A stretch of 64,000 bases of DNA from Candidatus Nitrosothermus koennekei. Lineage in GTDB: Archaea > Thermoproteota > Nitrososphaeria > Nitrososphaerales > Nitrosocaldaceae. The translations under genes and the position numbers were made by a program. Every line of letters starts with the position of its first letter. Positions within the stretch are counted from its first letter, which is position 1. This document shows, in pieces, positions 26,738-36,190 of this stretch. The stretch spans positions 1 through 64,000 of the forward strand of contig JACAFH010000006.1 of the NCBI GenBank assembly GCA_013538715.1, given 5' to 3'. The notes under the pieces are model-generated. The model searched no databases and was not told the origin of the DNA. It saw only the letters and a program-made list of their open reading frames with translations.

Positions 26738-27088
26738 ATGGAATATCTTAGCATTATTCTAGGGTCAGAATTACTATCACTAAGTGGCTTATTGGCTACG
26801 CAATTAACTATAGGCGCTATAATAGGATTCTTTATGGGATTTGCTATAAAAAAGATAACTAAGATTGCAATATTTATTATAGGTATATTCTTTTTATTAC
26901 TCCTTTATCTTGAGTATAGTGGATTTATAACAATAAATTACTCAAAGATAACTGAAATTATAAAAGGTATAGAAAACGATGGTAACAATCTGCCAGATAT
27001 AATGCCATTCTTGAAGCCATTCTTCTTAAATATACCAAGCATGGTTGGATTTGGTGCAGGATTTATAATAGGACTTAAGAAGGGTTAA
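26738..27088 (+). CDS. FUN14-family membrane protein
   Basis: A 116-residue protein with three membrane helices and the FUN14 pattern: QLTIGAIIGFFMGFAIKKITKIAIFIIGIFFLLLLYLEYSGFITINY at the front and SMVGFGAGFIIGLKKG at the end. Bacterial and archaeal FUN14 proteins are of unknown function; eukaryotic relatives act in mitochondria. The length is normal. It stands 30 bp after the Cys-rich microprotein. Confidence 0.85.
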   Translation: MEYLSIILGSELLSLSGLLATQLTIGAIIGFFMGFAIKKITKIAIFIIGIFFLLLLYLEYSGFITINYSKITEIIKGIENDGNNLPDIMPFLKPFFLNIPSMVGFGAGFIIGLKKG

Positions 27089-27118
27089 TTTATAAACACT
27101 TTGTACTAACTTTGATGC

Positions 27119-28660
27119 ATGAAGAGAAGTAGGAAAGAGAGTAAGGTGAACAAAAAATTTATTTTCCTTGCAATAGGTTTGGCTATTGTATTGATAGGCT
27201 CAATCTTAGCAACTATCATACCACCGCCAACACCTAAAGATGATAAGAAAGATAAGGAAGATATTAGAGAACCATATGTGATAGAGAGTAATTACATAAA
27301 AGAGTATAAACTACCTACAGATGCTGAACCAGTGGCAATAAATGTCAAAGATGGTTTTGTGTGGTTTGCTGGTTCAAGAGATAGGAGTATATTTAGATTC
27401 GATCCAACTACTCAAGAGTTCAAATCATATAGGATTCCTGGCAATCTATCAAGCACTACTATATCAACATGGTCATTGGAATTTGATGAGGATAACAATA
27501 TATGGTTTACTGATTTTGTTGCTAATTCTATATGGAGATTTTATACTAATGAAGAGAGATTTGAGAGATATATTATACCATCCACCAGTGATTTTGGAAC
27601 TGCTGGTGTTATAAATCTTGTATTTGCTAACAATAGAATATGGTTTAGTGAGATATATGCTAAGAAGATAGGCATATTAGATCCAAATAGTGTTAAGAAT
27701 AATAGTAGCGAAGGAATAAGCGAGTTAGAGATCTCTAGTGAATTAGAAACATTAGGACCATTGGCTACAGATGGTAAGTATATATGGTTTACAGCATTAA
27801 CATATCAATTGAAAGGAGAGTTATATAGATTAGATATTAATACTTTAGAGATACAAAAGTATGAACTTCCAGATGGATTAAGCTCTCCAGTAGGCATAGC
27901 AATTGATAATAATAGATTATGGATTAATGATCATGGAACTAGTAGTATATCTATATTTGATACAGTATCAAATAAATTCTCTAGTATAGTGACGTCATTA
28001 CCAATAAGAGAGACAAGTCCATGGCTTTACAATCAGTGTGTAAACAGCACTAATGTAGAGATGTGTGGAGGATTGCCATCATCACTTCCATATTGGAGTA
28101 AGATTGTAGATGATAAACTATGGTTTAATGAGCATTATGGAAATACTATTGGCGTATTGGATATAGATGAGCATATATTATTAGAGTATATAATTCCTAC
28201 AATGAACCCTAACTATGCTGAATGTTCTAATTATGAACCATGCGGTATATCTAATGCACTTCATCTAGATGTTGAGAATGATAAAGCATGGTTTAGTGAA
28301 TGGAGTGAAAATAAGATTGGAGTGTTAGAGTATAAATCATTGCCAATATCTTTAAAGATTGATAATGAGATAACATTGATTAGGGGTAGTAATACTCAAA
28401 TAAGTATAATAGTAGAAGCAGAAAAAGCTCTGGAGGTTGAGATGCGTATATCTGGCAATACATCTCCATTGGGCAGATTGATTAATATGAGTGCAAAGTT
28501 TGATGAAAGAATTATAAAATTTGATGAGAAAGATAGCAAAGAGGTTATACTTAACATACTAACAGAACCTACATTAAAACCTGGTGATTATATGCTTACC
28601 ATAACAGCAAAGATAAACGATGCAATGTATAGTAAGATTGTAAAGGCTAAAGTGATTTGA
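27119..28660 (+). CDS. Membrane-anchored streptogramin-lyase-like beta-propeller
   Basis: A 513-residue protein with an N-terminal membrane anchor (residues 13-33) after a basic start, then a linker rich in Pro and charged residues, then a propeller of repeated blades: IWFTDFVANSIWRF, IWFSEIYAKKIGILD, IWFTALTYQLKGELYRLD, LWINDHGTSSISIFD, AWFSEWSENKIGVLE. This is the Vgb (virginiamycin B lyase)-like pattern, also seen in archaeal surface proteins without lyase function. The last 100 residues look like an extracellular beta domain. It probably binds ligands outside the cell; lyase activity is not supported. Confidence 0.85.
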   Translation: MKRSRKESKVNKKFIFLAIGLAIVLIGSILATIIPPPTPKDDKKDKEDIREPYVIESNYIKEYKLPTDAEPVAINVKDGFVWFAGSRDRSIFRFDPTTQEFKSYRIPGNLSSTTISTWSLEFDEDNNIWFTDFVANSIWRFYTNEERFERYIIPSTSDFGTAGVINLVFANNRIWFSEIYAKKIGILDPNSVKNNSSEGISELEISSELETLGPLATDGKYIWFTALTYQLKGELYRLDINTLEIQKYELPDGLSSPVGIAIDNNRLWINDHGTSSISIFDTVSNKFSSIVTSLPIRETSPWLYNQCVNSTNVEMCGGLPSSLPYWSKIVDDKLWFNEHYGNTIGVLDIDEHILLEYIIPTMNPNYAECSNYEPCGISNALHLDVENDKAWFSEWSENKIGVLEYKSLPISLKIDNEITLIRGSNTQISIIVEAEKALEVEMRISGNTSPLGRLINMSAKFDERIIKFDEKDSKEVILNILTEPTLKPGDYMLTITAKINDAMYSKIVKAKVI

Positions 28661-29748
28661 AGGTTCCTTCACTTGATAAATATATAGGTATAGAAGTTTA
28701 TTGTACAGATTTTGATGGTATAGGTGGTAAGATAAAGTTTGACGATGAGAGTTTTATTGTAGAAGAGATTATAAGAGATATCAAGAGTAATGCTAATGGT
28801 TATGCTTTATATAGGCTTGAAAAGCATGGAATAGATACTCAACATGTAATAGAAGATATAAAGAAGAAACACGGAATAAATGTTAAGCCGTTTGGATTAA
28901 AGGATGCTCATGCAATAACTACTCAATATGTAATAGCTATGAGAAAGGGATACTATAAAGAGGTTAAAGAAGAAAACTACTCATTAAGATTTGTATGTTA
29001 CACAGAACCTTTAAGCAAAGATGTCTTACTTGCAAACAAGTTTTCTGTAATGATTAAGGAGCATAGAGGTAATCTAGATGTGCTAGAGAATATAGATAAG
29101 TGTACAATAGCGAATTTTTATGGTTATCAGAGATTTGGTTCAAGTAAGGCTATTACACATCTTATAGGGCGAGAGATAGTAAAGAAGAACTTTCATGCTG
29201 CAATAGATCTATTATTAATGAATAACATGGATTTTGAAGTTGCTGTTAGAAGGGAATACGAGAAGAGTAAAGATCCTATAAAAGCATTAAGAAAAATTCC
29301 TATTAGGATAAGAAGATTGTATGTAGAGGCTTATAAATCATATATATTTAATAAAGTTATGAGTTATATAGTTGAAGAAGGATATGAACTTAAATGCAAG
29401 AACGGTGACGTTTGTTTTGTTAACAATAGATTAAAGATTTTTGACGGCGGTGATGCAATATTAGCAATTCCTACGTCAGGATATGGATTCAGAAATAAAT
29501 CCCGTTTCTCTTTGGTTATAGAGAAGGTAATGAAAGAAGAAGGAGTAACACATAAAGATTTTTATATTAAGGATATGCAGGAGGTTAGTAGTGAGAGTAA
29601 TTTTAGACAAGCATTACTTATTTTTAAAGATTTCTCATATAAGAAGGAACCTCTTATATTAAATTTCATATTACAGAAAGGAGGTTATGCTACTATATTA
29701 CTTAGAGAGATAATGAAACCATCAGATCCAGCAATGGCAGGATTTTAA
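28657..29748 (+). CDS. truD: tRNA pseudouridine(13) synthase TruD
   Basis: Makes pseudouridine in tRNA. The 363-residue protein has the family motif FGLKDAHAITTQY with catalytic Asp83, and NFYGYQRFGS further on, then the TRUD insert domain and the closing ALLIFKDFSYKKEPLIL. The start codon is TTG at 28657, overlapping the stop of the propeller gene (TTGA), which implies coupling; no ATG is available near the domain start. Its end overlaps a small convergent gene by 4 bp. Confidence 0.93.
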   Translation: MKVPSLDKYIGIEVYCTDFDGIGGKIKFDDESFIVEEIIRDIKSNANGYALYRLEKHGIDTQHVIEDIKKKHGINVKPFGLKDAHAITTQYVIAMRKGYYKEVKEENYSLRFVCYTEPLSKDVLLANKFSVMIKEHRGNLDVLENIDKCTIANFYGYQRFGSSKAITHLIGREIVKKNFHAAIDLLLMNNMDFEVAVRREYEKSKDPIKALRKIPIRIRRLYVEAYKSYIFNKVMSYIVEEGYELKCKNGDVCFVNNRLKIFDGGDAILAIPTSGYGFRNKSRFSLVIEKVMKEEGVTHKDFYIKDMQEVSSESNFRQALLIFKDFSYKKEPLILNFILQKGGYATILLREIMKPSDPAMAGF

Positions 29749-29924
29749 TTTAATCTCTTTTCTATCTCCTTTCTTAGAATAGCATATAAATTCTGCGTAA
29801 CATTATCACAGCCATGTCTATAGATATATTTTTGCATCAAGTTCTCTTCTGTAAGTAATTCTTCTAACCCCATTCTTGAGTAGACTATCTTTGCTCTTTG
29901 GAGATATTCTTTATCTACTCTCAT
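29745..29924 (-). CDS. Small hypothetical protein (59 residues)
   Basis: An open frame from ATG at 29924. The product is helical and charged (KEYLQRAKIVYSRMGLEELL, then NLYAILRKEIEKRLN), without signal or membrane segment. It fills the gap between truD and the zinc transporter gene and overlaps truD by 4 bp. Its codon use resembles the neighbours. It could be real; there is no motif to prove it. Confidence 0.5.
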   Translation of the reverse strand: MRVDKEYLQRAKIVYSRMGLEELLTEENLMQKYIYRHGCDNVTQNLYAILRKEIEKRLN

Positions 29925-29986
29925 ATTATTGTTAATTCCTATTTTTAGATAAATTATTTTGTTTGTAATGTATCTTACAGAAGCAA

Positions 29987-30862
29987 TTATTTATCAGATT
30001 TATTAATATCTATATTCCTCTCACTCTCTAACTGGATCGTTGTATGTCTTATTCCAAATCCATTCATTCTTCTCTTTATCTCATCTATTATCTTTATACT
30101 TTCACTAACCATCTGATCTTCTATTACAATGTGAGCGCTCAATGCTAAAAGATCCGTAGTTATGCACCATACATGTAGATCGTGTATATCTATTACTCCT
30201 TTTATATCCTTAATTGTTCTCGTTATTATCTCTATCGATATACCCTCTGGTACACCTTCTAGAAGAATATGAATTGTATCTTTTATGAGTATTATAGCAT
30301 GTCTGAGTATTAATAATGATATACCTATAGATATTAACGGATCTATTATAAGTATGTTGGTATAGTAAATCATAAATCCACCAATAGTAATTGACAATGA
30401 TGACAATGTATCTGAGAATATATGCATGAGAGCACTTCTAACACTTATTATATTCTTTATGTCTTTTAAAATTACAAAGGTAATAAAATTTGCAATCAAC
30501 CCTATAATTGCTATCCAGATAAGTATGACACTATCTATCTTCTCTTGTTCAATAAATCTATCATATGCTTCAAAAGATACAGTAAACACTAATATTATCA
30601 ACAATATTCCATTAGCTAAAGCAGCAAGAACCTCAGCTCTGTGATATCCATAAGTTAATTTAGGTGTATGACTCTTTAATGCAACTTTAGAAGCCATAAG
30701 AGTTAAAAGTAATGCTGTTACATCTGTTAACACATGAATTGTATCACTCAATAATGCTACACTATTACTTAGTAACCAACCTATGAATTCTAGTAACGCA
30801 ACACTTGAGCTTATTACTAATGCAATAGTTAGTAGTTTATTTATTGAGTCACGAGAATGCAT
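29987..30862 (-). CDS. Cation diffusion facilitator (zinc/heavy-metal exporter)
   Basis: A 291-residue secondary transporter of the CDF family, exchanging Zn2+ or similar ions for protons. Six membrane helices are visible. The metal-site residues appear as LLSDTIHVLTD in helix 2 (HxxxD) and HIFSDTLSS in helix 5 (HxxxD). The C-terminal cytoplasmic domain follows with VIDIHDLHVWCITTDLLALSAHIVI. Length and layout are those of CzcD-like exporters. It is followed (upstream on its strand) by a 480 bp gap that should hold its promoter. Confidence 0.93.
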   Translation of the reverse strand: MHSRDSINKLLTIALVISSSVALLEFIGWLLSNSVALLSDTIHVLTDVTALLLTLMASKVALKSHTPKLTYGYHRAEVLAALANGILLIILVFTVSFEAYDRFIEQEKIDSVILIWIAIIGLIANFITFVILKDIKNIISVRSALMHIFSDTLSSLSITIGGFMIYYTNILIIDPLISIGISLLILRHAIILIKDTIHILLEGVPEGISIEIITRTIKDIKGVIDIHDLHVWCITTDLLALSAHIVIEDQMVSESIKIIDEIKRRMNGFGIRHTTIQLESERNIDINKSDK

Positions 30863-31345
30863 ATGTAATAATGTATTTTAATTCTAATAAAAATTATTAT
30901 ATTAAGATGACAAGATATACATGATATTGAGAAGATATATTATAGATTAAGGTATAAATAACTATATAACATTAGCTTTACATAAACTATTATTCACATT
31001 ATGTGGAGGTATATCTTAAATATGTATTAGGATATTTATATAATATTAATCATGACTAACCTAATAAGGTTATAATGATAACTCAATTATTATGCATATA
31101 AAGTATTTAAAACGATAAATAATTAGGGTTAATGCTATAATGATATATTAGTAAATGTGCTACATTAAAACTCATGATATAGTGAATAAACGTTTGAAGA
31201 CTCTTTATGCATCTTATATTTACCATAAATAAAGCGTGAATATATTAGGCTGCATAGTATCAAGGTAGAATATGTTTATGAATGCTTCTCTATACAGTTA
31301 TAGAACATATAATTTAACACTCAAAAAATATTATATTTGTAGAAT
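30863..31345. other. AT-rich intergenic region without recognised feature
   Basis: About 480 bp between the zinc transporter start and a small membrane gene. I find no coding frame with family resemblance, no tRNA-like arms and no strong hairpin. It may carry the transporter promoter. Confidence 0.55.
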
Positions 31346-31579
31346 CTATACCTTATTATTGATATAAAAATTCTCTCTTATAATATTCCTAATTCTATAT
31401 AGTAGCTTATGTTTCATATTCATGGAAGATGGAGGAATATAAAGTCCCATAAGTATAATTATGAATAATGATATTAATGTCTTTACAAATCTTTCATTCT
31501 TCATTCTCTTATTTAATGTTAGATATACGGTAATTAGAGCAGTTATTATGTATATGCCTCCTAATATAATCTCATTCAT
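31346..31579 (-). CDS. Small membrane protein, uncertain
   Basis: A 77-residue frame with two hydrophobic segments (about 4-20 and 33-48) separated by a basic stretch (LNKRMKNERF). There is no ribosome-binding motif before its ATG and no family resemblance. The membrane pattern makes it more likely real than a random frame, but it could be spurious in AT-rich DNA. Confidence 0.4.
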   Translation of the reverse strand: MNEIILGGIYIITALITVYLTLNKRMKNERFVKTLISLFIIILMGLYIPPSSMNMKHKLLYRIRNIIRENFYINNKV

Positions 31580-31727
31580 ATGTTATATATTATGCATAGA
31601 AATTATATATCTTGCTTATATTTTTTATAGAGAATTATGATTATATTGAGATAGCTTTACTTTTTAATATAAAACTCAGATACGATGATATATCTATAAT
31701 ACAATGATGAAAATTAATCAAAGTTCA

Positions 31728-32648
31728 TTAGATATACTCATTTATGATTAGTGCTAATAAAGCAGCCTTTATATCTTTACCATACTTTACTTGTCTAAAG
31801 TAGGCAGCTCTCTTATCATTGTCTACTTCATATTTTATCTCATCTATCCGTGGTAACGGATGCATTATTATAGCATCACTCTTTATATTATCTAAAATCT
31901 TTTTATCTATAACATAACTACCTTTGACCCTCATGTATTCTTGTTCATCTGGAAACCTCTCTTTCTGTATCCTTGTAACATAGATTATATCTAATTCATT
32001 TATTACATCGTCTAACCTCTCATGCTCATAAACTTGATGTTTGAGATTAGTAATATACTCTTTTCTTATACTTAGCTCATTTGGAGATATTAGATCAAGT
32101 CTTACATCATATTTATCTAAGGCATAGATAAGAGAGTACACAGTCCTAGCATACTTTAGATCGCCAACTATTCCTATTCTTAATCCATCTATACTTCCTT
32201 TTTCTTTCTGAATGGTGTATAGATCTAACATAGCTTGTGTAGGATGTTCTTCCATGCCACTTCCAGCATTTATTAATGGATGAGAAGCGATTTCTGCAGC
32301 AAATCTAGCAGAACCATCTAGATAATGCCTCATAACTATAATATCAGCATATAGGTCTATTACTCTTATTGTATCCTTTATACTTTCTCCTTTTTCCATT
32401 GATGTAGATTTCGATCCTAGCATACCTAAAGTGCTACCACCTATAGATAGCATAGCAGCCTCAAATCCTAATCTTGTTCTAGTACTAGGCTCAAAGAATG
32501 CATATGCTAGTATACTACCTCTTGCTAACTCTAGTCTTTCCACTTTACTCATATCTCCGATCTTATCTGCATATCTAAATAATAGCTCTAGTTCATCCTT
32601 ACTAAAATCGTTAACAGATATTACATCCCTATTATAGAATGGATTCAT
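31728..32648 (-). CDS. pyrB: Aspartate carbamoyltransferase catalytic subunit
   Basis: First committed step of pyrimidine synthesis: carbamoyl phosphate plus aspartate gives carbamoylaspartate. From Met at 32648 (MNPFYNRDVISVND) the protein is 306 residues, the usual size. Motifs: FFEPSTRTRLGFEAAM for carbamoyl phosphate, LGSKSTSMEKGESI, HPLINAGSGMEEHPTQAMLDLYTI, and HPLPRIDEI for aspartate. A longer frame to 32687 adds a poorly conserved 13-residue prefix. The regulatory subunit gene pyrI is divergent, 71 bp away, rather than downstream. Confidence 0.96.
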   Translation of the reverse strand: MNPFYNRDVISVNDFSKDELELLFRYADKIGDMSKVERLELARGSILAYAFFEPSTRTRLGFEAAMLSIGGSTLGMLGSKSTSMEKGESIKDTIRVIDLYADIIVMRHYLDGSARFAAEIASHPLINAGSGMEEHPTQAMLDLYTIQKEKGSIDGLRIGIVGDLKYARTVYSLIYALDKYDVRLDLISPNELSIRKEYITNLKHQVYEHERLDDVINELDIIYVTRIQKERFPDEQEYMRVKGSYVIDKKILDNIKSDAIIMHPLPRIDEIKYEVDNDKRAAYFRQVKYGKDIKAALLALIINEYI

Positions 32649-32719
32649 ACAATCAGCTACAAAGAAGCTATATTTTATACTATTCATAGTTTATTAGTAA
32701 GGTCTATCTTAGAATAGTT

Positions 32720-33181
32720 ATGTCTAGTGAACAATTATTAGTTAGAAGGATAAAAGATGGAACAGTTATAGATCATATAGATGCTGGTAAGGCTCTTATA
32801 GTGCTAAGGGCACTAGGCATAAAAGACGAGGGTAATGTTATAACAATAGCCATGAATGTACCTAGTGATAAGCTAGGCAAGAAGGATATAATTAAGATAG
32901 AGAATAGGTTCTTATTGGCTGAAGAGACTAATAAGTTAGCATTATTAGCCCCACATGCAACAATAAATATAGTAGAGAATTATAATGTTAGAGAGAAACG
33001 GAATGTAGAGCTACCAGATAGATTTATTGATATGATAAGATGTATAAATCCGAATTGTATAACAAATAGTAGTGAGAATATCTCTTCTATCATAGATGTT
33101 GTAGATAAGAGTAACAGAAGGCTTAGATGTAGGTATTGCAGAAGAATAATAGATATATCAGAGATTCTATATCAGATATGA
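32720..33181 (+). CDS. pyrI: Aspartate carbamoyltransferase regulatory subunit
   Basis: A 153-residue regulatory chain that binds nucleotides and holds PyrB trimers together. The allosteric domain opens with LLVRRIKDGTVIDHIDAGKALIVLRALG; the zinc domain has CINPNC and CRYC as the four ligands. Its size is normal. It is transcribed divergently from pyrB with a shared short upstream region, an arrangement different from the usual pyrBI operon. Confidence 0.96.
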   Translation: MSSEQLLVRRIKDGTVIDHIDAGKALIVLRALGIKDEGNVITIAMNVPSDKLGKKDIIKIENRFLLAEETNKLALLAPHATINIVENYNVREKRNVELPDRFIDMIRCINPNCITNSSENISSIIDVVDKSNRRLRCRYCRRIIDISEILYQI

Positions 33182-33182
33182 G

Positions 33183-33395
33183 ATGAAGATCGACCCAGAG
33201 ATTTTATGGAGAATGATATATATAAGTCTATTATTAGCATTGATTCTATCTCTTCCTGGTGTACTTGTGTTGCTTATTATATACTATAATACAGATAATC
33301 TTGTATTGGCTTCTATTATCGGTTTCTTAATCCATTTTGTAACTTTAGCCTTCTCTACAAAAATAAGTAAAGCATTAATAAAATTTTTTAGTTAA
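33183..33395 (+). CDS. Small two-helix membrane protein downstream of pyrI
   Basis: A 70-residue protein starting one base after the pyrI stop. It has two hydrophobic helices (about 11-32 and 38-57) and a basic tail. No family recognised. The tight spacing suggests co-transcription with pyrI, though a shared role is not evident. Confidence 0.6.
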   Translation: MKIDPEILWRMIYISLLLALILSLPGVLVLLIIYYNTDNLVLASIIGFLIHFVTLAFSTKISKALIKFFS

Positions 33396-33492
33396 TACTA
33401 TAGAGTGTATATTAGCTTATAGAGATTATATTAGATAATCAAATCGAAAACACTCCATAATCCTATTATAGTAATAAATTGTAAAAATAAAT

Positions 33493-34306
33493 GTGAATGG
33501 AGAAAAGAATAGAATCTATATAATGGATTGTATAGAAGGTATGAAGTGTATTTTTGAAGATAAAGAGGTATATATGTAATTGTTACTTCACAGCCATATA
33601 AAAGAGTAAAATATAACATATATGATGATACTATCTCAAGAGAGATATCTCGATTGGATAGAAGCAGTAGGTAATGAAAGAGGGTGTTAAGTGATCAAGG
33701 TTCTTTCTCAATATGGGTGGCAGACCTAGAGATCCATGGGTCACGTGGGAAGTAGCGTTTAGGCTAAGAAAATATTTTGTTTTACAAAATGTAATTCATT
33801 GGATAAAATCTATAGCTATACCTAGAGGGGATGCAGGTAATTATCCATATATCAAAGGTGATATAGTGGTTGGACACTATAAACCTGTGAATAGCAAACA
33901 CTTTTTAAATAAATGTCACTAATATATCTTCCACTTAGTATGGAGATATTAAGTTGGATAAATTGGCTGTTGGAGTACCATATCAAGATAAGAGTAATAT
34001 AGGAAGATGGAAACATATAAAAGAAGATCGTAGAGGAGATGTATGGTTTATCTCTTATGAGACTATCAAGAGAAGAAAAGACCGCATCCATCAACATTTC
34101 CATCAAAACTCCCAATGATGTGTATAAAACTACATGGAGTAGGTAATACCAGGTTAGTGCTAGATCCATTTATGGGCATAGGTAATACAGCAATAGCATC
34201 TTTAAGACTAGGCATTGATTATGTGGGTTTTGAGATAGATGAAACATATGTAAATATTGCTAAACAAAGGATAAAATATCAGATTGATTATATTTTTAAC
34301 CTATAA
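33493..34306 (+). pseudogene. Broken DNA methyltransferase (type II, N4/N6 amino group)
   Basis: Fragments of one methyltransferase run in order through several frames: NGEKNRIYIMDCIEGMK at the start, VTSQPYKRVKYN (motif IV; the usual TSPPY is TSQPY at 33585-33599), [99 protein letters not shown] and finally [18 protein letters not shown] (motif I) with [10 protein letters not shown]. At least four frameshifts and stops at about 33577, 33675 and 33920 separate them. No restriction enzyme gene is visible nearby. The motif order (IV before I) is the beta-class order. Confidence 0.9.
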
Positions 34307-34412
34307 ATATTATATACATATATTATAATTACAACTCTAATTTCTATAATCATCATTAAACTAAATCAATAGCATAAGATTTATCTAAGTGTAGATATAT
34401 AGATTAATTAAA

Positions 34413-34949
34413 TTGTTAGAAGAGAAGAAAAAGACTATAAAAGAGGTTATAATAATTGCTGGAGTAATAATGACGGTATTTCTAGGTATAAGATTTATGT
34501 TAGGGTTAAATGTAAATGAAAGTCCCTTTTATGTAGTCTCTAGTGGTAGCATGATTCCTACTTTAAACATAAACGATGTATTAATCATACAAGGTGGAAA
34601 TTTTAATGATGTGAAGATAGGTGATATAATAGTCTTTAAGAGGCCAAATATACATGATAAGATAATAGTTCATAGAGTAGTAAAGATAAGCGATGTTAAT
34701 GGTGTTACTGTATTAACTACTAAAGGTGATAACAATCCATCTATAATACCTGGTACTGATTATCCTATAACTAAAGATGATTATATAGGTAGAGTTATAT
34801 TTGTAATACCTAAATTAGGTTATATTACTAATCTCTTTCCTCCACCTATAAATTATATAATAGTAGCAATAATAATAATGATTATATTTATAAATTCATT
34901 TAGTAAGACTAAGCATAAAAAAAGCGATAATTCAAAAACTATAGAATAA
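34413..34949 (+). CDS. sec11: Signal peptidase I (archaeal S26B type)
   Basis: Removes signal peptides from exported proteins at the outer face of the membrane. The 178-residue protein has an N-terminal helix (12-30), the catalytic Ser46 in VSSGSMIPT, and His87 in VHRVV where bacterial enzymes have Lys, the archaeal/eukaryotic dyad. Then comes TKGDNNPS and a second helix near the C terminus (about 148-163) with a Lys-rich tail. The start codon is TTG at 34413; no better start lies upstream. Confidence 0.93.
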   Translation: MLEEKKKTIKEVIIIAGVIMTVFLGIRFMLGLNVNESPFYVVSSGSMIPTLNINDVLIIQGGNFNDVKIGDIIVFKRPNIHDKIIVHRVVKISDVNGVTVLTTKGDNNPSIIPGTDYPITKDDYIGRVIFVIPKLGYITNLFPPPINYIIVAIIIMIIFINSFSKTKHKKSDNSKTIE

Positions 34950-34957
34950 AGATGAGC

Positions 34958-34967
34958 TTTATAAATA
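34958..34967 (+). promoter_or_regulatory. TATA box of the TBP gene
   Basis: TTTATAAATA fits the archaeal TATA consensus and lies 35-44 bp before the tbp ATG, predicting a short leader of about 10-20 nt. It sits just after the signal peptidase stop, so tbp has its own promoter. Confidence 0.5.
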
Positions 34968-35001
34968 GAGTATATATATAACCCAATTTTATAAATATAC
35001 C

Positions 35002-35562
35002 ATGCCACAAACGAAACCAGTAGTAAGTATAGAGAATGTTGTAGCATCCGCTAGTGTTAATCAGACCGTTAATCTTAATCTTATAACGCAAACATTTCCA
35101 GATGTAGAGTATCATCCTGACCAATTTCCTGGTTTAGTATTTAGATTAAAAGCTCCAAAAACAGCGACATTGATCTTTAGCTCTGGTAAGATGGTTTGTA
35201 CTGGTGCAAAATCTGAAGATCAAGCTATAAAAGCAGTAAAGACAGTTGTTATGAGATTAAAGAAAGGCGGTATACCAATAGATAACGAACCAATTATTGA
35301 AATACAAAATATTGTAGCATCAGCTAGTTTAGGTGGTAAGATACATCTAGAGTTAGCGGCAAGGATATTACCAAGAAGTATGTATGAACCAGAACAGTTT
35401 CCAGGTTTGATACATAGAATGCTTGATCCAAAAACAGTAATATTGTTATTTGCAAGTGGTAAGCTAGTATGTACGGGAGCAAAGAAAGAAGATGATGTTT
35501 ATAAGACAGTAAATAACCTACATGTATTACTAGAAGAGAAAGGATTAATGATGTATGATTAA
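35002..35562 (+). CDS. tbp: TATA-box-binding protein
   Basis: The basal transcription factor that bends promoter DNA and recruits TFB and RNA polymerase. The 186-residue protein consists of the two direct repeats of the TBP saddle: IENVVASASV ... PDQFPGLVFRLKAPKTATLIFSSGKMVCTGAKS and IQNIVASASL ... PEQFPGLIHRMLDPKTVILLFASGKLVCTGAKK. Size and residues are typical. It ends in a 4 bp overlap with the convergent pyrE gene. Confidence 0.98.
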   Translation: MPQTKPVVSIENVVASASVNQTVNLNLITQTFPDVEYHPDQFPGLVFRLKAPKTATLIFSSGKMVCTGAKSEDQAIKAVKTVVMRLKKGGIPIDNEPIIEIQNIVASASLGGKIHLELAARILPRSMYEPEQFPGLIHRMLDPKTVILLFASGKLVCTGAKKEDDVYKTVNNLHVLLEEKGLMMYD

Positions 35563-36152
35563 GAACTAATCTGTTCATTTATTGTTGTAAATATATCTTC
35601 GTCTATCATATTATTGTCATATAATATATCAGCTATCTCTTTTATTGTCACTAGTGAAAATAGATTTATACTAATCTTAGATAGTGCACCTCTACCTCCT
35701 TCTAATCTATCTATTATGGTAATAACATTATTTACTACTGCCCCATTTCTTCTTATTATCTCTGCAGTGTTTATTATAGATCTTCCACTTGTTATTACAT
35801 CATCTATTATAATAATCTCAGATCCAGGTTTAAGATATCCTTCTATCAATTTAGAGGTTCCGTACTCTTTACTCTCCTTCCTTACATAAACAAGAGGTTT
35901 AGATGAGGCATATGACAAGGCTGATGCGTATACTAATCCAGATGTTGGTATTGCACATAAATAATCTCCTTTAATTTTATCTAACTTCTCTTTTAATGCA
36001 TCTACTATGAACTTAAAGTATGATGGAAATGATGGTATTATCCTCAAATCTAAATAATATGGACTTGATTTACCACTTGATAATTTAAATAATCCAAACC
36101 TTATGGCATTGCTCTTGATCAGAAATTCTGCTAATTCATATTTTATATCCAT
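35559..36152 (-). CDS. pyrE: Orotate phosphoribosyltransferase
   Basis: Adds ribose phosphate from PRPP to orotate, the fifth step of pyrimidine synthesis. The 197-residue protein shows FKLSSGKSSPYYLDLR, AIPTSGLVYA, YVRKESKEYGTSKLIEG and the PRPP loop IIIDDVITSGRSI. Normal size. It lies 3 kb from pyrB/pyrI but is not in an operon with them. Confidence 0.95.
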   Translation of the reverse strand: MDIKYELAEFLIKSNAIRFGLFKLSSGKSSPYYLDLRIIPSFPSYFKFIVDALKEKLDKIKGDYLCAIPTSGLVYASALSYASSKPLVYVRKESKEYGTSKLIEGYLKPGSEIIIIDDVITSGRSIINTAEIIRRNGAVVNNVITIIDRLEGGRGALSKISINLFSLVTIKEIADILYDNNMIDEDIFTTINEQISS

Positions 36153-36190
36153 ATCTTATTAATAGAGTTAGTATTTATTTAGTCTTATGT

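Noticed and set aside
30863-31345. Possible non-coding RNA in the longest gap
   Set aside because: I found no stable GC-containing hairpin or conserved-looking element; AT-rich thermophile RNAs usually show GC-rich stretches, and none is present.
33713-34306. Separate small genes at 33713-33922, 33852-34169 (minus) and 34115-34306
   Set aside because: The two plus-strand frames are pieces of one broken methyltransferase whose motifs continue in neighbouring frames; the minus frame is a shadow.
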